DNA of 64,000 bases from Plutella xylostella (GCF_932276165.1 NC_063992.1:4846001-4910000), one strand, 5' to 3'. Shown: positions 10,445 through 21,434, counted from the first letter of the stretch. A program made the numbers and translations. The notes: a model not told the origin generated them from the sequence alone.

Positions 10445-11465
10445 CATTGGTACTCAACCTTTTTTATATAAGGGCCACAAATACATTTAAGTCATGGTGT
10501 CGCGGGCCGCAAGCAATTTTTATTTAAACTATTATAAAGAGATGTAAACTATCGAATAATAATATAAAAAAACACATGCATATACTACTATGTATAAAAA
10601 GTATCAGGATTAGATTAATAAAACAAAATTGTTATTCATCCAAATTTCTTTCATCACCTTCAAAGTATGCTCCTTCAGGAACGATACACATATACGCCAA
10701 CGAATTATTCAATCATTACAACATTTTTTTAAACGCTGTTTAAAAAATTGTGTTTAGTAGGTACTCGCGGCGAATTTTCCTTTTTGTCTTCTATCGATTG
10801 TTAGTTAAAGTCATGTTGACTGTTTTCTTTGACTATCGTGGTGTTGTGCACTCGGAATTCTTGCCAGAAAGTCAAACGAAAATAATATTATTTTTATGTA
10901 GAATTTAATACAGCAAATTCGATGAAGAAGGCCAGATTCGTGAAAAAAAAATCTAGAAAAGATTTTGCACCACGATATCGCGCCTTTCGCACAAGGATCA
11001 TCATTGTGAATGAATTTCTGAGCAAACACTCAACAAATACCATCGAGAATCCACCATATTAACCAGATATATGGCTGCAGCTCACGGCTCTAGCTTCTTT
11101 TTTTTTCCTAAACTTAAATTACCACTGTAGAGGCACTGTTTTCAATCGATAGAAAACAATAAGGAAAAATCGCCGCGAGTACTAAAAACAACTCTGAAAA
11201 CAGCGTTTAAAAAAATGTTGTGATGATTGGATAATTCGTTGGCGTATGTGTATCGTTTCTGATCAAGCAAAATTTGAAGGTGATAAAATAAATTTGGATG
11301 AATAAAAAACTTTTTTTGTTTTATGGATATATTTAATCCCGATACTTTTTACACAGAATCTATATTCTCTATAATCTCTATTACATATCTCTCATGGCAC
11401 GCGGGCCACTGATAAAGGCTCGGCGGGCCACATGCGGCCCGCGGGCCGCAGTTTGAGTATAGCTG
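10445..11465 (+). repeat. hAT-like fold-back unit 2
   Basis: Almost identical to unit 1 at an offset of 1028 bp. Differences seen: G to A in the 5' terminal 'ttatgtaagg' motif, C to A at about 11048, one extra T near 11103 and T to C in 'cctaaacttaaa'. It carries the same mariner remnant. Confidence 0.8.
10813..11104 (+). pseudogene. Mariner transposase fragment, copy in unit 2
   Basis: Same fragment as at 9785-10075 with the same stop and frameshift. The motifs FDYRGVVHSEFLP, HHDIAP and PPY-stop-PD are all present. One C to A change alters the residue before PPY. Sharing the same lesions shows that the fragment decayed before the units duplicated. Confidence 0.8.
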
Positions 11466-13269
11466 ATCTAGATCTTCTTGAATTTCCAAACAGTCATCCT
11501 CAGATTCGATAATTTTAAAAATTTTGAGGTCGTCAGCTAATAATACAATTTGACAGTTTTGGAAGCAGTGATCTATTTCATTAATAAACAGTGCATACTG
11601 AAGGGGACCTAATATCGATCCTTGAACTACTCCTGACGACACCAGTTTTTTGTCAGATTGATACCCATTTATTGCGACAGTTTGATATCGGTTGTGCAAG
11701 TATGATTTAAACCATTCCAACAGGTTTCCTCTTATACCATTCCGAGCTAGTTTCTGTAGTAATAGAAAGTGATCTACTTTGTCAAACGCTTTTTGGAAAT
11801 CGGTATAAATTGCGTCGACTTGGACACCTCTATCAAGAGCTTTAAATAAAAAATTACTGTATAGAGTAAGATTAGTAATAACAGATTTATTTTTCATAAA
11901 ACCATGTTGAAATTTACATATGTTGTTTCTTACTTGGGCATAGACACTTTCGTGAACTAATGACTCTAGAATTTTTCGTATTGTGGATAGCTTGGATATG
12001 GGTCTATAATGTGGTATGTTGGCTCTTGAACCTGATTTGTGGAGTGGGGTAACAAATGCTAGCTTCCAACAGTCTGGAAAGTGTCCCTCCTGCAGGCTTT
12101 TATTAAATAAAATATGGAGAGGCGTTGTCATGTTTACTGCCGTATTTTTTAAGAACATTGCACCAATTTTATCTGGCCCAGGGCCCTTTGAAATATCTAA
12201 TGTTTTTAATGATTTTAGAATTTGATTTTTATTAATAAATACGTTGGTGATATTAACTGCTTGGGGGCTAGGCATAAGTTGTGATAGATTGATGTCATTG
12301 AGGTTAGTGTCGGACTTTTCAAAGACTGAGCTAAAGAAATCATTGAACATGTTGGCTATTTCTAGAGGATCTTCGGATATGGAATTACCTAATGTCATTT
12401 TGGAAGGATACCCTGATTCGTTTTTTTTGAGCGAGGAGACGTATTTCCAAAAGTTTTTCGTATTTGCCACAATGTTGTGCTCGGTTGTTGAAATATATTG
12501 TCGGAAGTCATTTTTTAATAATAATTTGGCTCTCTCTCGTAGAAGAGAGAATTCTCTATAATCCCTAAGGTTTTGATAAGTTTTCCATTTACTAAAAACT
12601 TTTTTCTTCCGAATCAATGTACTTGAAAGAGCTCTGGAAAACCAAACAGGAAAAGTACGAGATTTGTTTTTACACAGTGGGACATTTTTGTCTATAATAT
12701 CATACATTATTTTGTAAAATACCTCGGTGCCTTCTGATGTATTTTTGTCCTTTAGCATGGTTTCCCAGTTGATAGAGGACAGTTGCGTATTGATAATACT
12801 GTAGTCACATATTTTAAAATTGAATTTTGGAATTGCTTTTGTTTGGATGCATTTTATAGGTTTAATTTTACTGAAGGTGAACATAAGTGGAGGATGGTGC
12901 CTGTAGTCTGGACGCGATAGTTCTATATATGGTTTTGAACATTGGCAATTATTGCAGTTTGATAGCATAGGGTCCAGTAATCTATTGTTTTCGTTATATA
13001 TGTTATTGTATTGTTTAAGATCCATGAGATAAGTAGTAGTAACTTGTAGTTTCAAACGTTTTATGAATACAAATTTTGTATGTAGTTTGAAAAGTGATGC
13101 ACTCAATAAAAATATTGTTACTAAACTATTTGTTTAACATTAAGCTGTAGATTATGAATTCATGGTTTACGATGGATTTAAATTTGTAGATATTATTTTA
13201 AATCATAAATGAATCAAAATATTCTGGACAACATTAAATTTTACTTAAATCTGATTTAAAATCATGTTA

Positions 13270-13650
13270 ATAATGTCCTCCTAGCCGAATTTCGACTACG
13301 GCGGCCAATCTCATTTGAGATCAGCCATCTACGCAGGAGTAGATTATAGTGCCCAAGTGTGTGCGCAGTACACAGGAGCACTCTCTGTTCCATCACTCTC
13401 ATAACCCAATGGGACGGATTGACCGACACGACTGGAGAGAGCTAGGCGCAGGACCGACTGCTTTACATGCCCATCCGACAGCATGGATCGTTTCACTGTT
13501 TCGGACATCAGGTGATCAGCCTTCTATGTCCTAACCAAACTTAGAACCACAATTTAGAAACACAAATTGATGGTCCCACCCGGGAATCGAACCCGGGACC
13601 TCTGGGCCATGAAGCGAAGCTTCTACCACTAGACCACAGAGGCAGTCAAC
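13270..13650 (-). mobile_element. tRNA-derived SINE with 12-bp TSD
   Basis: On the minus strand the head has A box TGGTCTAGTGG and B box GGTTCGATTCC, then a ~280-bp body and an (att)-type 3' tail. It is flanked by the perfect 12-bp direct repeat aaaatcatgtta at 13258-13269 and 13651-13662. The copy at 56715-57105 is nearly identical over its full length. The head resembles a tRNA but has a SINE body attached and repeats in the window, so it is not a tRNA gene. Confidence 0.9.
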
Positions 13651-13662
13651 AAAATCATGTTA

Positions 13663-14489
13663 GAATAACGAAAACGAAATTGTTATTTACAGAGCACCAC
13701 ATATTAATAATATAATTGTTTTTTTTTAAGTTAAAGGTTTTTCTCTACTCACCGGAGCACCCTGTACATTTCCCTAAAACATTGTTATATCGAAAAATGA
13801 CTCCTTCTGGGAGAACAATCATGTCAGTCAGTCAGTGAGCGGTAATAATTCAGCTATATGTATATATTTTAATATTATTAAAAGGGTTATTGTCATGTTA
13901 TTGGTTATAATATTCTATGCATTCATTTAAATGGATTGTCGCGAGAGGCATTAGCAGATTTAAGCAATTTTTATTCTACTTATTTAGTAAGAAAACATTT
14001 AGGCCCAGTACGTATATTCTGAAAGGCAAGCCAACCCAACGTATAGTGAATAGTAGCTAAAAGGCTGACGCTCTTTTTCGATCAACGTCTTTGTGCTTAC
14101 ACATAATGCAATCCAAATCCATAGCGCTACTGGACTAACCAATCCACCTTATTAATTAACGGCTAGTTAGCTTTAGAAACAAACAAGCCCTAAACGTACC
14201 GATTGTATGACAGATCTCGTTTTAAAGTAGCTAACAAGTTAACGAGCTTTAAAATCTAGCTACAGTTACAAGCTTCAAGCTCGTTCTAAAGCAATGACAA
14301 AACCGTTTAGAGGTTTACGTTAGCGGCGCCCCTTATAGGGTCATCCGGTGCGGCCGCCCTTAGCCGGAGCGCCGAGACTTGATTAACAAGGAAATGAAAA
14401 ATCTTCAGCAAAATATCTTGTTTAAGCGTATTGGGTGAAACTCAATAAACAAATTGGTGCGGGCTTTCGCTCGTTACAACTTAAATTTA
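13663..14489. other. Anonymous intergenic DNA
   Basis: It contains a CpG-richer stretch at about 14325-14380. No frame, RNA or repeat boundary is recognised. Confidence 0.4.
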
Positions 14490-15072
14490 TCGTCTTTTTT
14501 AGGGTTCCGTAGCCAAAATGGCAAAAACGGAACCCTTATAGTTTCGTCATGTCCGTCTGTCCGTCTGTCCGTCTGTCCGTCTGTCACAGCCGATTTACTC
14601 GGAAACTATATAAGTACTACAGTGATGAAATTTGATGGGAATATGTGTTGTATGAACCGCTACAAAAATATGACACTAAATAGTAAAAAAAAGAATTGGG
14701 GGTGGGGCCCCCCATACATGTAACTGAGGGATGAAATTTTTTTTTTCGATGTACATACCCGTGTGGGGTATCAATGGAAAGGTCTTTTAAAATGATATAA
14801 AGTTTTCTAAAAAACATTTTTCTTAAAGTGAACGGTTTTTGAGATATCAGCTCTCAAAGTCGTAAAAAGTATGTCCCCCCCCCTCTATTTTTATAACTAC
14901 GGGGTATAAAATTCTAAAAAAAAATAGAGGTGATGCATGCTAATTAACTCTTTCAACGATTTTTGGTTTGATCAAAGTATCTCTTATAGTTTTTGAGATA
15001 GGTTGATTTAACTATTTGCTGCTACGGAACCCTTTGTGCGCGAGCCCGACTCGCACTTGGCCGGTTTTTTAA
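14490..15072 (-). mobile_element. 'aaccggccaag' family non-autonomous element
   Basis: Minus-strand start aaaaaaccggccaagtgcg, then gggttccgtagc. The opposite end is gccattttggctacggaacc followed by ctaaaaaag. A run of gtctgtcc repeats sits at 14550-14586. The same terminal motifs bound 15900-16800. This repeat type is abundant in Lepidoptera, but I cannot place it in a superfamily. It has no coding capacity. Confidence 0.6.
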
Positions 15073-15260
15073 TATTACAACCTGTTCCTCATTTGAAACT
15101 GCGATTTTTTTTATTAATTCATTGTTAAATTAAATTTGACCTAGGTACTTACCGAAATGTTATAGAACAACGGTTTTTTGAAACGTATTCTTCATAGTTG
15201 GTTTCATAATGAGCGTTGCTCAGTATGTTGGGTACGAAATTAAACTTTTGTCATAATTAT

Positions 15261-17315
15261 CAGGCGCGGATCCACCCATATGGGCAAGGTGGGCATGCCC
15301 ATCACCTAAATGACTTGCCATATCAAACCACGGGATTTTATAATTTAGTTATTTTATCCAATGGATTTTTTATAGTTATGATGAGATGATTTCCTGGAAA
15401 GCTAAGCCAGGGAGTAGTAAAGTTGTTAAGGAATTTTTAAAACCATAAAATTTTCTGTCATGTCTTTTAAGAGTCTGTTTTACGGCTTACGGCCAAAGTA
15501 ACTATTTACGTAGGGGCACAATGAGACTAGTTTGATCTCGATTAGTCAAAAGGTAGTTTTGTTATTTAAAAGACAGCCTTTTCTTGGAAAAACGGCCAGA
15601 AATTCAGTTTTTTTATACTATTCCCCAATTTTGACCCCTGAAGTGGGTTTGTGGAAAAAATTATAAAATATTAAGTGTACGAGTTGTGTAAATTTTTTGG
15701 GGTATTAACAATTTTTAAGTAGGATCCTATAATTTCAAATTTTGCGGCACTTTTTTTTAAACGACTGCACGTTGTTTTATGACTAAAAAGCCAGAATTTT
15801 ATAAAAATTGTTTTTTATCTAAAATAGGAAATAAGCCATAGTTGAAATTTTGCACGTTTTACGTAGGTATACTATGTGAAGGATCCCAAACAATAAAGTA
15901 TAAAAAACCGGCCAAGAGCGTGTCGAACACGCACATGAAAGGGTTCCGTAGCCATAAGAGGCCCATCTTTCATTCTTAGACCGCTCGAAACAAAAAAAAA
16001 ATAGTAAGGGCAACTGAACGTCACAAGTGAGTCGAGTTGTATAAAAATAACTATGTATGATACAGAGTCCGCTATAGTTTTAGTTGAAAGTACCTACTTA
16101 CTTGGAGGAATACAGCACATTTTTTCAGAATTATTGATAGTATTTCAAAAGTTAAGGGGGGAAACTTTAATTTTAACTTTGTATTAATATATCTCGAGAC
16201 TAAGGGGTTTGATCTACATGGTTTCAAGGTCATTTTTGTTGTAAGTATACAACATGTCATTTTTCGAACCCGACAAACTTTAAGGGGTACTTGTAACTTA
16301 TTTTATGTATCTTTTAAGAAGTTTTGCATATTTTTATTCGATAGAGATGACTTTTTGCGGATAAAAGCATTTTATTTCATGTCTCGAGATATGAATTTTT
16401 ATGAAAACTAAGGATCTTAAACTTTAAAACGGCTGCCATTTCTAGAATAAGTATTGAGATTTGACCCCCACATATGGAGGTGTTTTCTCGATGAAATCAC
16501 TCGTAGAATACACCCTTAAAGTTTTTCGGGTTAGAAAAACAACACATTGTATAAAGATACCTTGGACCCCCAGACGATAGGGTAGATCGATTTTTTTCTC
16601 TTATTAACTTTTCGCTGTATGAGGGGGAGGAAAAAGCAATTATTTTTCGTTAATTTTAAAAACCCATTTTTGGATTATCAATATACATCTCTCTCGACCA
16701 ATTTTCGTGGCAATCGGTGCAGAAACGGCGGAGAACGAGCCAGGACGGACGGACAGACATGACGACTACAAGGACTCCTAATAGTCTACGGAACCTTAAA
16801 AAATTATATAGTGAACTCGTCTTAGATTAGTAAATAAATATTCCTTATTGCTTTGCTTTCGTTTCTCTTGGGAATTCCGCAATAAAAAGTAACCTGAATT
16901 TAGGTTCAGGATGTCAGTTATCTACATCGGGTTTCTCTTAAAAAAATGACAAACATCCATCCAAACTTATTTATTTAAACTTTTTCCTTCTGTATTTGGG
17001 TCAAATTGAGGAAATCTAACGGTTTTATCAAGAAATGCCTTTCTTTTAAATAGCTTATCTTTAAAACTATTCTGCCTATAAAGTCAGCCACATTTAAATG
17101 CGAATTTAGTCTAGTTGTTTACGTTGTAGGATACTTAATTGTAATTTTTGCCTTAACACAGAGTTTTGACTGTTTTTTTTAAACTGTATTTTTTACAGTT
17201 TTGAATTATTATCACTACAACAACAATAACAAAAACAGCTATCAGTAACTCAAGGCGAGGCAAAATCAGTTTTGGACTTGCCCATCACCTATTTTGAGGT
17301 CTGGATCCGCGCCTG
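15261..17315. mobile_element. hAT transposon remnant with perfect TIR and TSD
   Basis: The 14-bp ends caggcgcggatcca and tggatccgcgcctg are exact inverted repeats. The flanks are the 8-bp direct repeat ataattat at 15253-15260 and 17316-17323. Both features are diagnostic of hAT. No transposase frame was seen in the 2,055 bp, and a second repeat is nested at 15900-16800. It ends only 21 bp from the LTR element. Confidence 0.88.
15900..16800 (+). mobile_element. Nested 'aaccggccaag' family element
   Basis: It begins aaaaaaccggccaagagcg followed by agggttccgtagcc and ends ggacggacagacatgacg, then ctacggaacctt. It is related in layout to 14490-15072 in opposite orientation but is longer and diverged. 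It lies wholly inside the hAT remnant and is therefore younger than it. There is no coding capacity. Confidence 0.5.
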
Positions 17316-17336
17316 ATAATTATATTATACTGTATC

Positions 17337-17584
17337 TGTGATATTTAGGGTCTGTTTCACAATGTCTGGTTAGTGGCTACCTGACGGATAAAATACATGC
17401 TGTCACTCTCTGTTATAATTTTTTAGACAGTGACAGCATGTATTTTATCCGACAGGTAGCGACTAACCAGACATTGTGAAACAGGGGCTTAGGGAAATAA
17501 TATACGAGTTTGCTGTTCACAATTCTTCTATTCGGACTAACTAGAAGTATAAACAAACTCTTATCAAAAAGGCCAAACACCACA
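17337..17584 (-). repeat. 3' LTR of the deletion derivative, carrying a MITE
   Basis: This is the LTR sequence of 18201-18321 with a 141-bp MITE plus its duplicated TTA inserted after 'tgtgatattta'. Without the MITE it is about 104 bp. It also lacks about 17 bp of short repeats present in the other LTR. Confidence 0.85.
17348..17488. mobile_element. 141-bp PIF/Harbinger MITE inside an LTR
   Basis: The ends gggtctgtttcacaatgtct and its near reverse complement ending gtgaaacaggggc form an almost complete fold-back. TTA is duplicated at 17345-17347 and 17489-17491. The uninterrupted target survives in the partner LTR at 18201-18240, which proves the insertion point. Confidence 0.92.
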
Positions 17585-18200
17585 TACCTCCCCTACTATT
17601 TATAAAATAATATAACATAAAACTCAATAAACCATTACAAAGTCAATACATTGAATAAACATAAATATCAAAGAATAAACAATTCAAAATCTCTATGCAC
17701 TGGCTGTCCACTGTCCCTCCTGGCGGCTGAGGAGCAGCATCCTCTTCGCTCTCCTCCCCCTCTACAGCTGTACTTCTGTGCCAGGAGTCATTGTGTTCCA
17801 TCAGGCAGGCCCGCTCACTCTCCGCTCCTTCTCCTACTGCGCCAAACTCCGCACTCGAGTCGCCCCCTCAGCCAGTCCCCTCTCTGGCAATGCCATTAGA
17901 GCCTTTTACTCCGCATTGTCAGCTTCTTTGGGAAGGCCAAGCCCCCTACGACCCGGTGATTTCGACCAACTCCGTCGGCAGCACAGCTCTCCTCTTAAGG
18001 CCTGCTGCATCGGTGGCCTCGCTCGGTTGTCGTTCGCTGAGCAGAACTAAACAAACCGGCTTTTCAATCTTCGCCACACGACTCGACGGTTCTGGTCAAA
18101 ATTTTGGTTACCACACATTTGCGCTTCTATTTACTTTCAGCTCACGTAAAATGCACTAACCTATTATTATTACACTGCGTGAGCTCTTATTTGTCGCCAA

Positions 18201-18321
18201 TGTGATATTTAGGGAAATAATATACGAGTTTGCTGTTCACCATTCTTCTATTCGGTAATAGACTAACTAGAAGTATAAACAAACTATAAACAAACTCTTA
18301 TAAAAAAGGCCAAACACCACA
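18201..18321 (-). repeat. 5' LTR of the deletion derivative
   Basis: A 121-bp LTR running tgtgatatttaggg ... ccaaacaccaca on plus. The neighbouring ttgtcgccaa (18191-18200) is the primer binding site read in reverse. It includes a short duplicated 'aaactataaac' absent from the partner. Confidence 0.85.
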
Positions 18322-18632
18322 GTATCTCATATTTTCGTGTTACCTTACCAACCCAGCCTTATTCCATGGGTTACTAGGGCCATTCCGACTTCAGCTCGAC
18401 ATTATTTTTCACGGCACGCGTCCGCCGCCCGCCCGCACGGCCCCTAGTAAATCTCTAGATTGACAACTTGGTAGAGTTCTTAGCAACTTTTATAACTTTA
18501 CTTTTATTTTATTGAAATAATTTATCCATTTACTATAAGTACGAAGTTTACGTACATGTATTTTTTATATACTACCTCTACGACATTATCGTAGCATGTG
18601 TAACTTACAGCCTCTTGTGTAGTTTTTATACA
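18322..18632. other. Intergenic DNA with a GC-rich patch
   Basis: 18410-18450 is a short GC-rich block (cgtccgccgcccgcccgc) followed by 'agattgacaact'. A loosely similar pairing of a GC block with 'agattgacaac' occurs at 40655-40805. No gene is seen. Confidence 0.3.
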
Positions 18633-18987
18633 ATTGAATACCTATCTATGTATGATTTTTTAATTATTTTTAGTTAATTATAGGTGTTAGTTATGTGTTT
18701 CACACATACGCAGTTTCTTTGTTGTGTGTAAAAGTAACACATCATTAATTATCCAGCCCACACTCGGTCTCAAAGCCAGTTGCCGCAGAGTTGTATGAAG
18801 AAAATCTATGATATTGAATACCTATCTATGTATGATTTTTTAATTATTTTTAGTTAATTATAGGTGTTAGTTATGTGTTTCACACATACGCAGTTTCTTT
18901 GTTGTGTGTAAAAGTAACACATCATTAATTATCCAGCCCACACTCGGTCTCAAAGCCAGTTGCCGCAGAGTTGTATGAAGAAAATCT
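18633..18987. repeat. Exact 175-bp tandem duplication
   Basis: 18633-18807 and 18813-18987 appear identical line for line. They are separated by 5 bp (atgat). The unit is non-coding and has no recognised identity. Confidence 0.92.
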
Positions 18988-21179
18988 CTACACGTTCACT
19001 TACGTATCTCACTTCTTTTTACTTAGTTGTTTCACTCAAAGTAAGTTTAATTGCGCTGTGCAGCAGAGAAAAAAACAACACGACTTGGAATTTTTAACAA
19101 AAAAATATGATACACTTAATACGACTACATTATTTTAAAAGACTGACTGACCCCTCTATAATGATGTTGTACCTATAACATTGTAACATGTTATAAATTG
19201 TATAAACTTGTGAAAACTATATAATCTTTAGCCATCACCCTGTTTAATTTTCAGTACCGATCATTAAAACCGCTTAAAAAGTACGTTTGTAACTGTAAAG
19301 CCCGTCATTTGGAGACGCCGACCGACCGGAATTAAAATCATTTTACTTGAACACGAAAAGTTCCCCGGCGAGCGGCCACTAACAGAAATTCCTTGAAATA
19401 TTCAGATTTTGACGCGAAACGTTGTAATATAAAATGCGCAATCGTGCTGAAGTCTGGACATAAAAACTTCGACCTACATTCAGTTCCAGTGCTTCCACTA
19501 AGCTACTAGCTGGCGAAATTGAAATCGGTGTAAGCCTCGCCTGTTTACTCGCACTAACTTACAGATGCCAGCGGTGTTGCCAGCTATTCTCGTTCACGGG
19601 CAATTTGGTAGGAATTCCGTCCATAGGGACCGTATACAGAGCGACCTATATCACTCTTAGTAAGTGTCTTGATAACAACGCTTATAAGATTTTAATGTGA
19701 GACATAAGATTCCACCCTGTACAAATATCTTGTAGTCTCAATCATCAAAAATGCAAGTAAATATTTTGCCAAACTTTTCGTCAAGTGATTAAATATAGGT
19801 ATATGTGTGTATCTAGAAATATCTCCTTAACTCTAAAAGCAGCCTGTAATACTTTCGTAACTTCAATCCATTATAAGAAAGTAATTTCTGTCACCTTAAG
19901 GGTCAGCAATAGGTAATCGAGGGTTGGCATTGTCATAGAATTATGTAGTAAATGATGCTCTACAGCCTTGAAAAAAATCACACCGGTAGTCGAAGAGTCT
20001 AGCTAGGTGCTGAATCATTCGAATTTAAGTAAATGCTTATGGATAACTGTAAATTAAATTCAGAATATGACGAAAAACCACTCCCGTATTGTAACAACTG
20101 TGTCGTAATTATCAAGAATTTTCATATGATTCTTATCAAATTATAAAGTTAAAGGCTTGGACTAGGCGCTAAATACCTTGTTTTTTAATAAACATACACT
20201 TATTTTGTGTAAATTAATCCCAAACTTGAGCAATTTTTTTCCCTCAAATCTTCATACAAATATCTATGGCGGCTTTCTGTGTTATAAAATCATAAACACA
20301 AGTGACGTTTGACTCAGTTGGCCGCTGGCCTCCAAAGAAGGGTCACGTCGGTTTAGGCAGCACTGACAGCTCGCGATCTTATCGTGTACAGATACAAAAT
20401 CACTGCACATTGGTTGTCATTGCACTTTTTCAACTTTTATGACACCAACATAATTTGATTTGAAATTGAGGAAGCATAATTCTTCCAGTATATTCAATAC
20501 ATTAAATTAAATTAGATAGTGTGCAATATTCTCGTGACATTACAGTCTCGTAAAGGTCTGATGAGGAGCAGGAATATAGCGAATGGATCTAAGTGATGAC
20601 AATACGCACGAACATTAGGTTAGGGATCAAAAATACAGTCTCTTGGTGCTGGTTGAGGTATGGTCTCGTGAGGATCTGATGAGGGCAGTAACACGGTGGT
20701 GGCTCAATTTTATTTCAAAGATGTTAATAGCTAAAAGCATCGAGTTTGGGCTATTAAGTATGTTTTTCAGAGAGAGAGAAAGAGATTTTATTTTTCCTCT
20801 GGATGTGTTAGGTTTACTGGGTTTACTAAGTTCATTCTGTTAATGGCATCAAGTTGTTATGTGTTCATAAGTAATAATTATTTATTAACAAAATGCTGTT
20901 GGTTCTCCACGAAAATGTAAAAATAACAATAAAATAAATAAAAATAAATTCGTAACGTAAAATTGTCAATGACGGAATTTCTTCTATAGACAGTAGCCAC
21001 AAAAAAAAACAAACGATAGATAGCGTGACTTGAAGATAAAGATACATTTATTCGACACATAGACAGCAACAACAAAAAAAAAATACAGATTTAAAGAAAA
21101 CAAACACATACTTATACAAAACAACAAAGAAAAAAAAGGATACACATCAAAATAACTGGAAAAAATATAAGCCCCAATT
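18988..21179. other. Intergenic DNA with one weak promoter-like patch
   Basis: 19300-19560 is less AT-rich. It has ataaaaa at 19460 and an initiator-like TCAGT at 19480-19484, but their 22-bp spacing is too short to be convincing. No coding exon was found downstream. The remainder, including a (ga) run at 20768-20785, shows nothing recognisable. Confidence 0.3.
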
Positions 21180-21345
21180 TACTTGTGTGGGACTGGAAGT
21201 ACCATAATATTTTTTTTGGGTTACTCCCCATCTATGTGAAATATCAGCTTGATATCTTTACCCGTTTCTGAGAAAAAGGGCGGTGACAGACGGACAACAA
21301 AGAGATCCTATAACGGTTGCTTTTTTTCTTTTGACGTTCGAAACC
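21180..21345. repeat. Fragment resembling the 'ggttccgta' repeat family
   Basis: It contains 'gacagacggacaacaaagag', then 'atcctataacggttgc'. This echoes the 'gacggacagaca ... ggttccgt' termini of 14490-15072 and 15900-16800. Boundaries are unclear. Confidence 0.3.
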
Positions 21346-21434
21346 CTAAAATTAATTAAAAATATTATGCTGCTACCAAAAAATATTACTTACTTACAGG
21401 TATTGAAAAAGCGGTATATAGTACTAAACAAATT

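Larger units (their letters stand above)
9417..11465. mobile_element. Tandem dimer of hAT-like fold-back elements
   Basis: Two units (9417-10436 and 10445-11465) stand head to tail, separated by exactly 8 bp (ctctaaac). The pair is flanked by one 8-bp TSD, atctagat, at 9409-9416 and 11466-11473. Outer and inner ends are cattggtactcaacc and the complement of cagctatactcaaac, which resemble hAT termini. By eye the units differ at three bases and one T-run length over about 1,020 bp. This structure implies that the dimer inserted as a single unit. Confidence 0.88.
8644..13106 (-). mobile_element. Jockey/CR1-group LINE, interrupted by a hAT-like dimer
   Basis: The minus-strand element runs from the end of an AP-type endonuclease domain through reverse transcriptase to a T run at 8644-8653, the probable poly(A) tail. 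The 5' part is missing. A nested insertion (9417-11465 plus TSD) splits it. No convincing TSD for the LINE itself was found. Confidence 0.8.
8666..13106 (-). pseudogene. Endonuclease/reverse transcriptase ORF2 of the interrupted LINE
   Basis: The upstream part (13106 down to the insertion) opens with the end of an AP endonuclease ('SRPDYRHHPPLMF'). It then has a linker and RT motifs: LHKSGSRANIPHYRPIS, IYTDFQKAFDKVDH, VVQGSILGPLQYALFIN and a LADD box in place of the usual YADD. The downstream part (9416 to 8959) carries the thumb, with LGVNLDEKLVLSDHI. Removing the insertion and one TSD copy rejoins the frame exactly. Just after LLKY (about 8965) a one-base loss in an A run shifts the frame. 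The C-terminus continues in the next frame as LKSRRLINDEA and ends at a stop at 8666. The product is dead for three reasons: 5' truncation, insertion and frameshift. Confidence 0.85.
17337..18321 (-). mobile_element. Small LTR retrotransposon, deletion derivative (TRIM-like)
   Basis: Direct repeats 17337-17584 and 18201-18321 start tgtg and end caca. They are flanked by the 5-bp TSD gtatc at 17332-17336 and 18322-18326. On the minus strand a primer-binding-site-like TTGGCGACAAATAAGAGC (18200 to 18183) follows the 5' LTR. A polypurine tract, tagtaggggaggta (17598 to 17585), precedes the 3' LTR. The ~616-bp interior is GC-rich and lacks protease, RT or integrase. Its last part weakly resembles the basic tail of a Gypsy pol. 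It depends on enzymes from another element. Confidence 0.85.

Noticed and set aside
13560..13650. tRNA gene suggested by A and B boxes
   Set aside because: The same tRNA-like head with the same long body recurs at 56715, and both have TSDs. These are SINEs. The same applies to 5832 and 41279.
17651..18159. Plus-strand frames of 82-122 codons rich in Pro, Ser and Leu
   Set aside because: They run antisense to the LTR element, whose strand is fixed by its primer site and polypurine tract. GC-rich composition keeps the frames open.
19440..19510. TATA plus TCAGT promoter
   Set aside because: The spacing of 22 bp is too short for a standard core promoter, and no exon follows.
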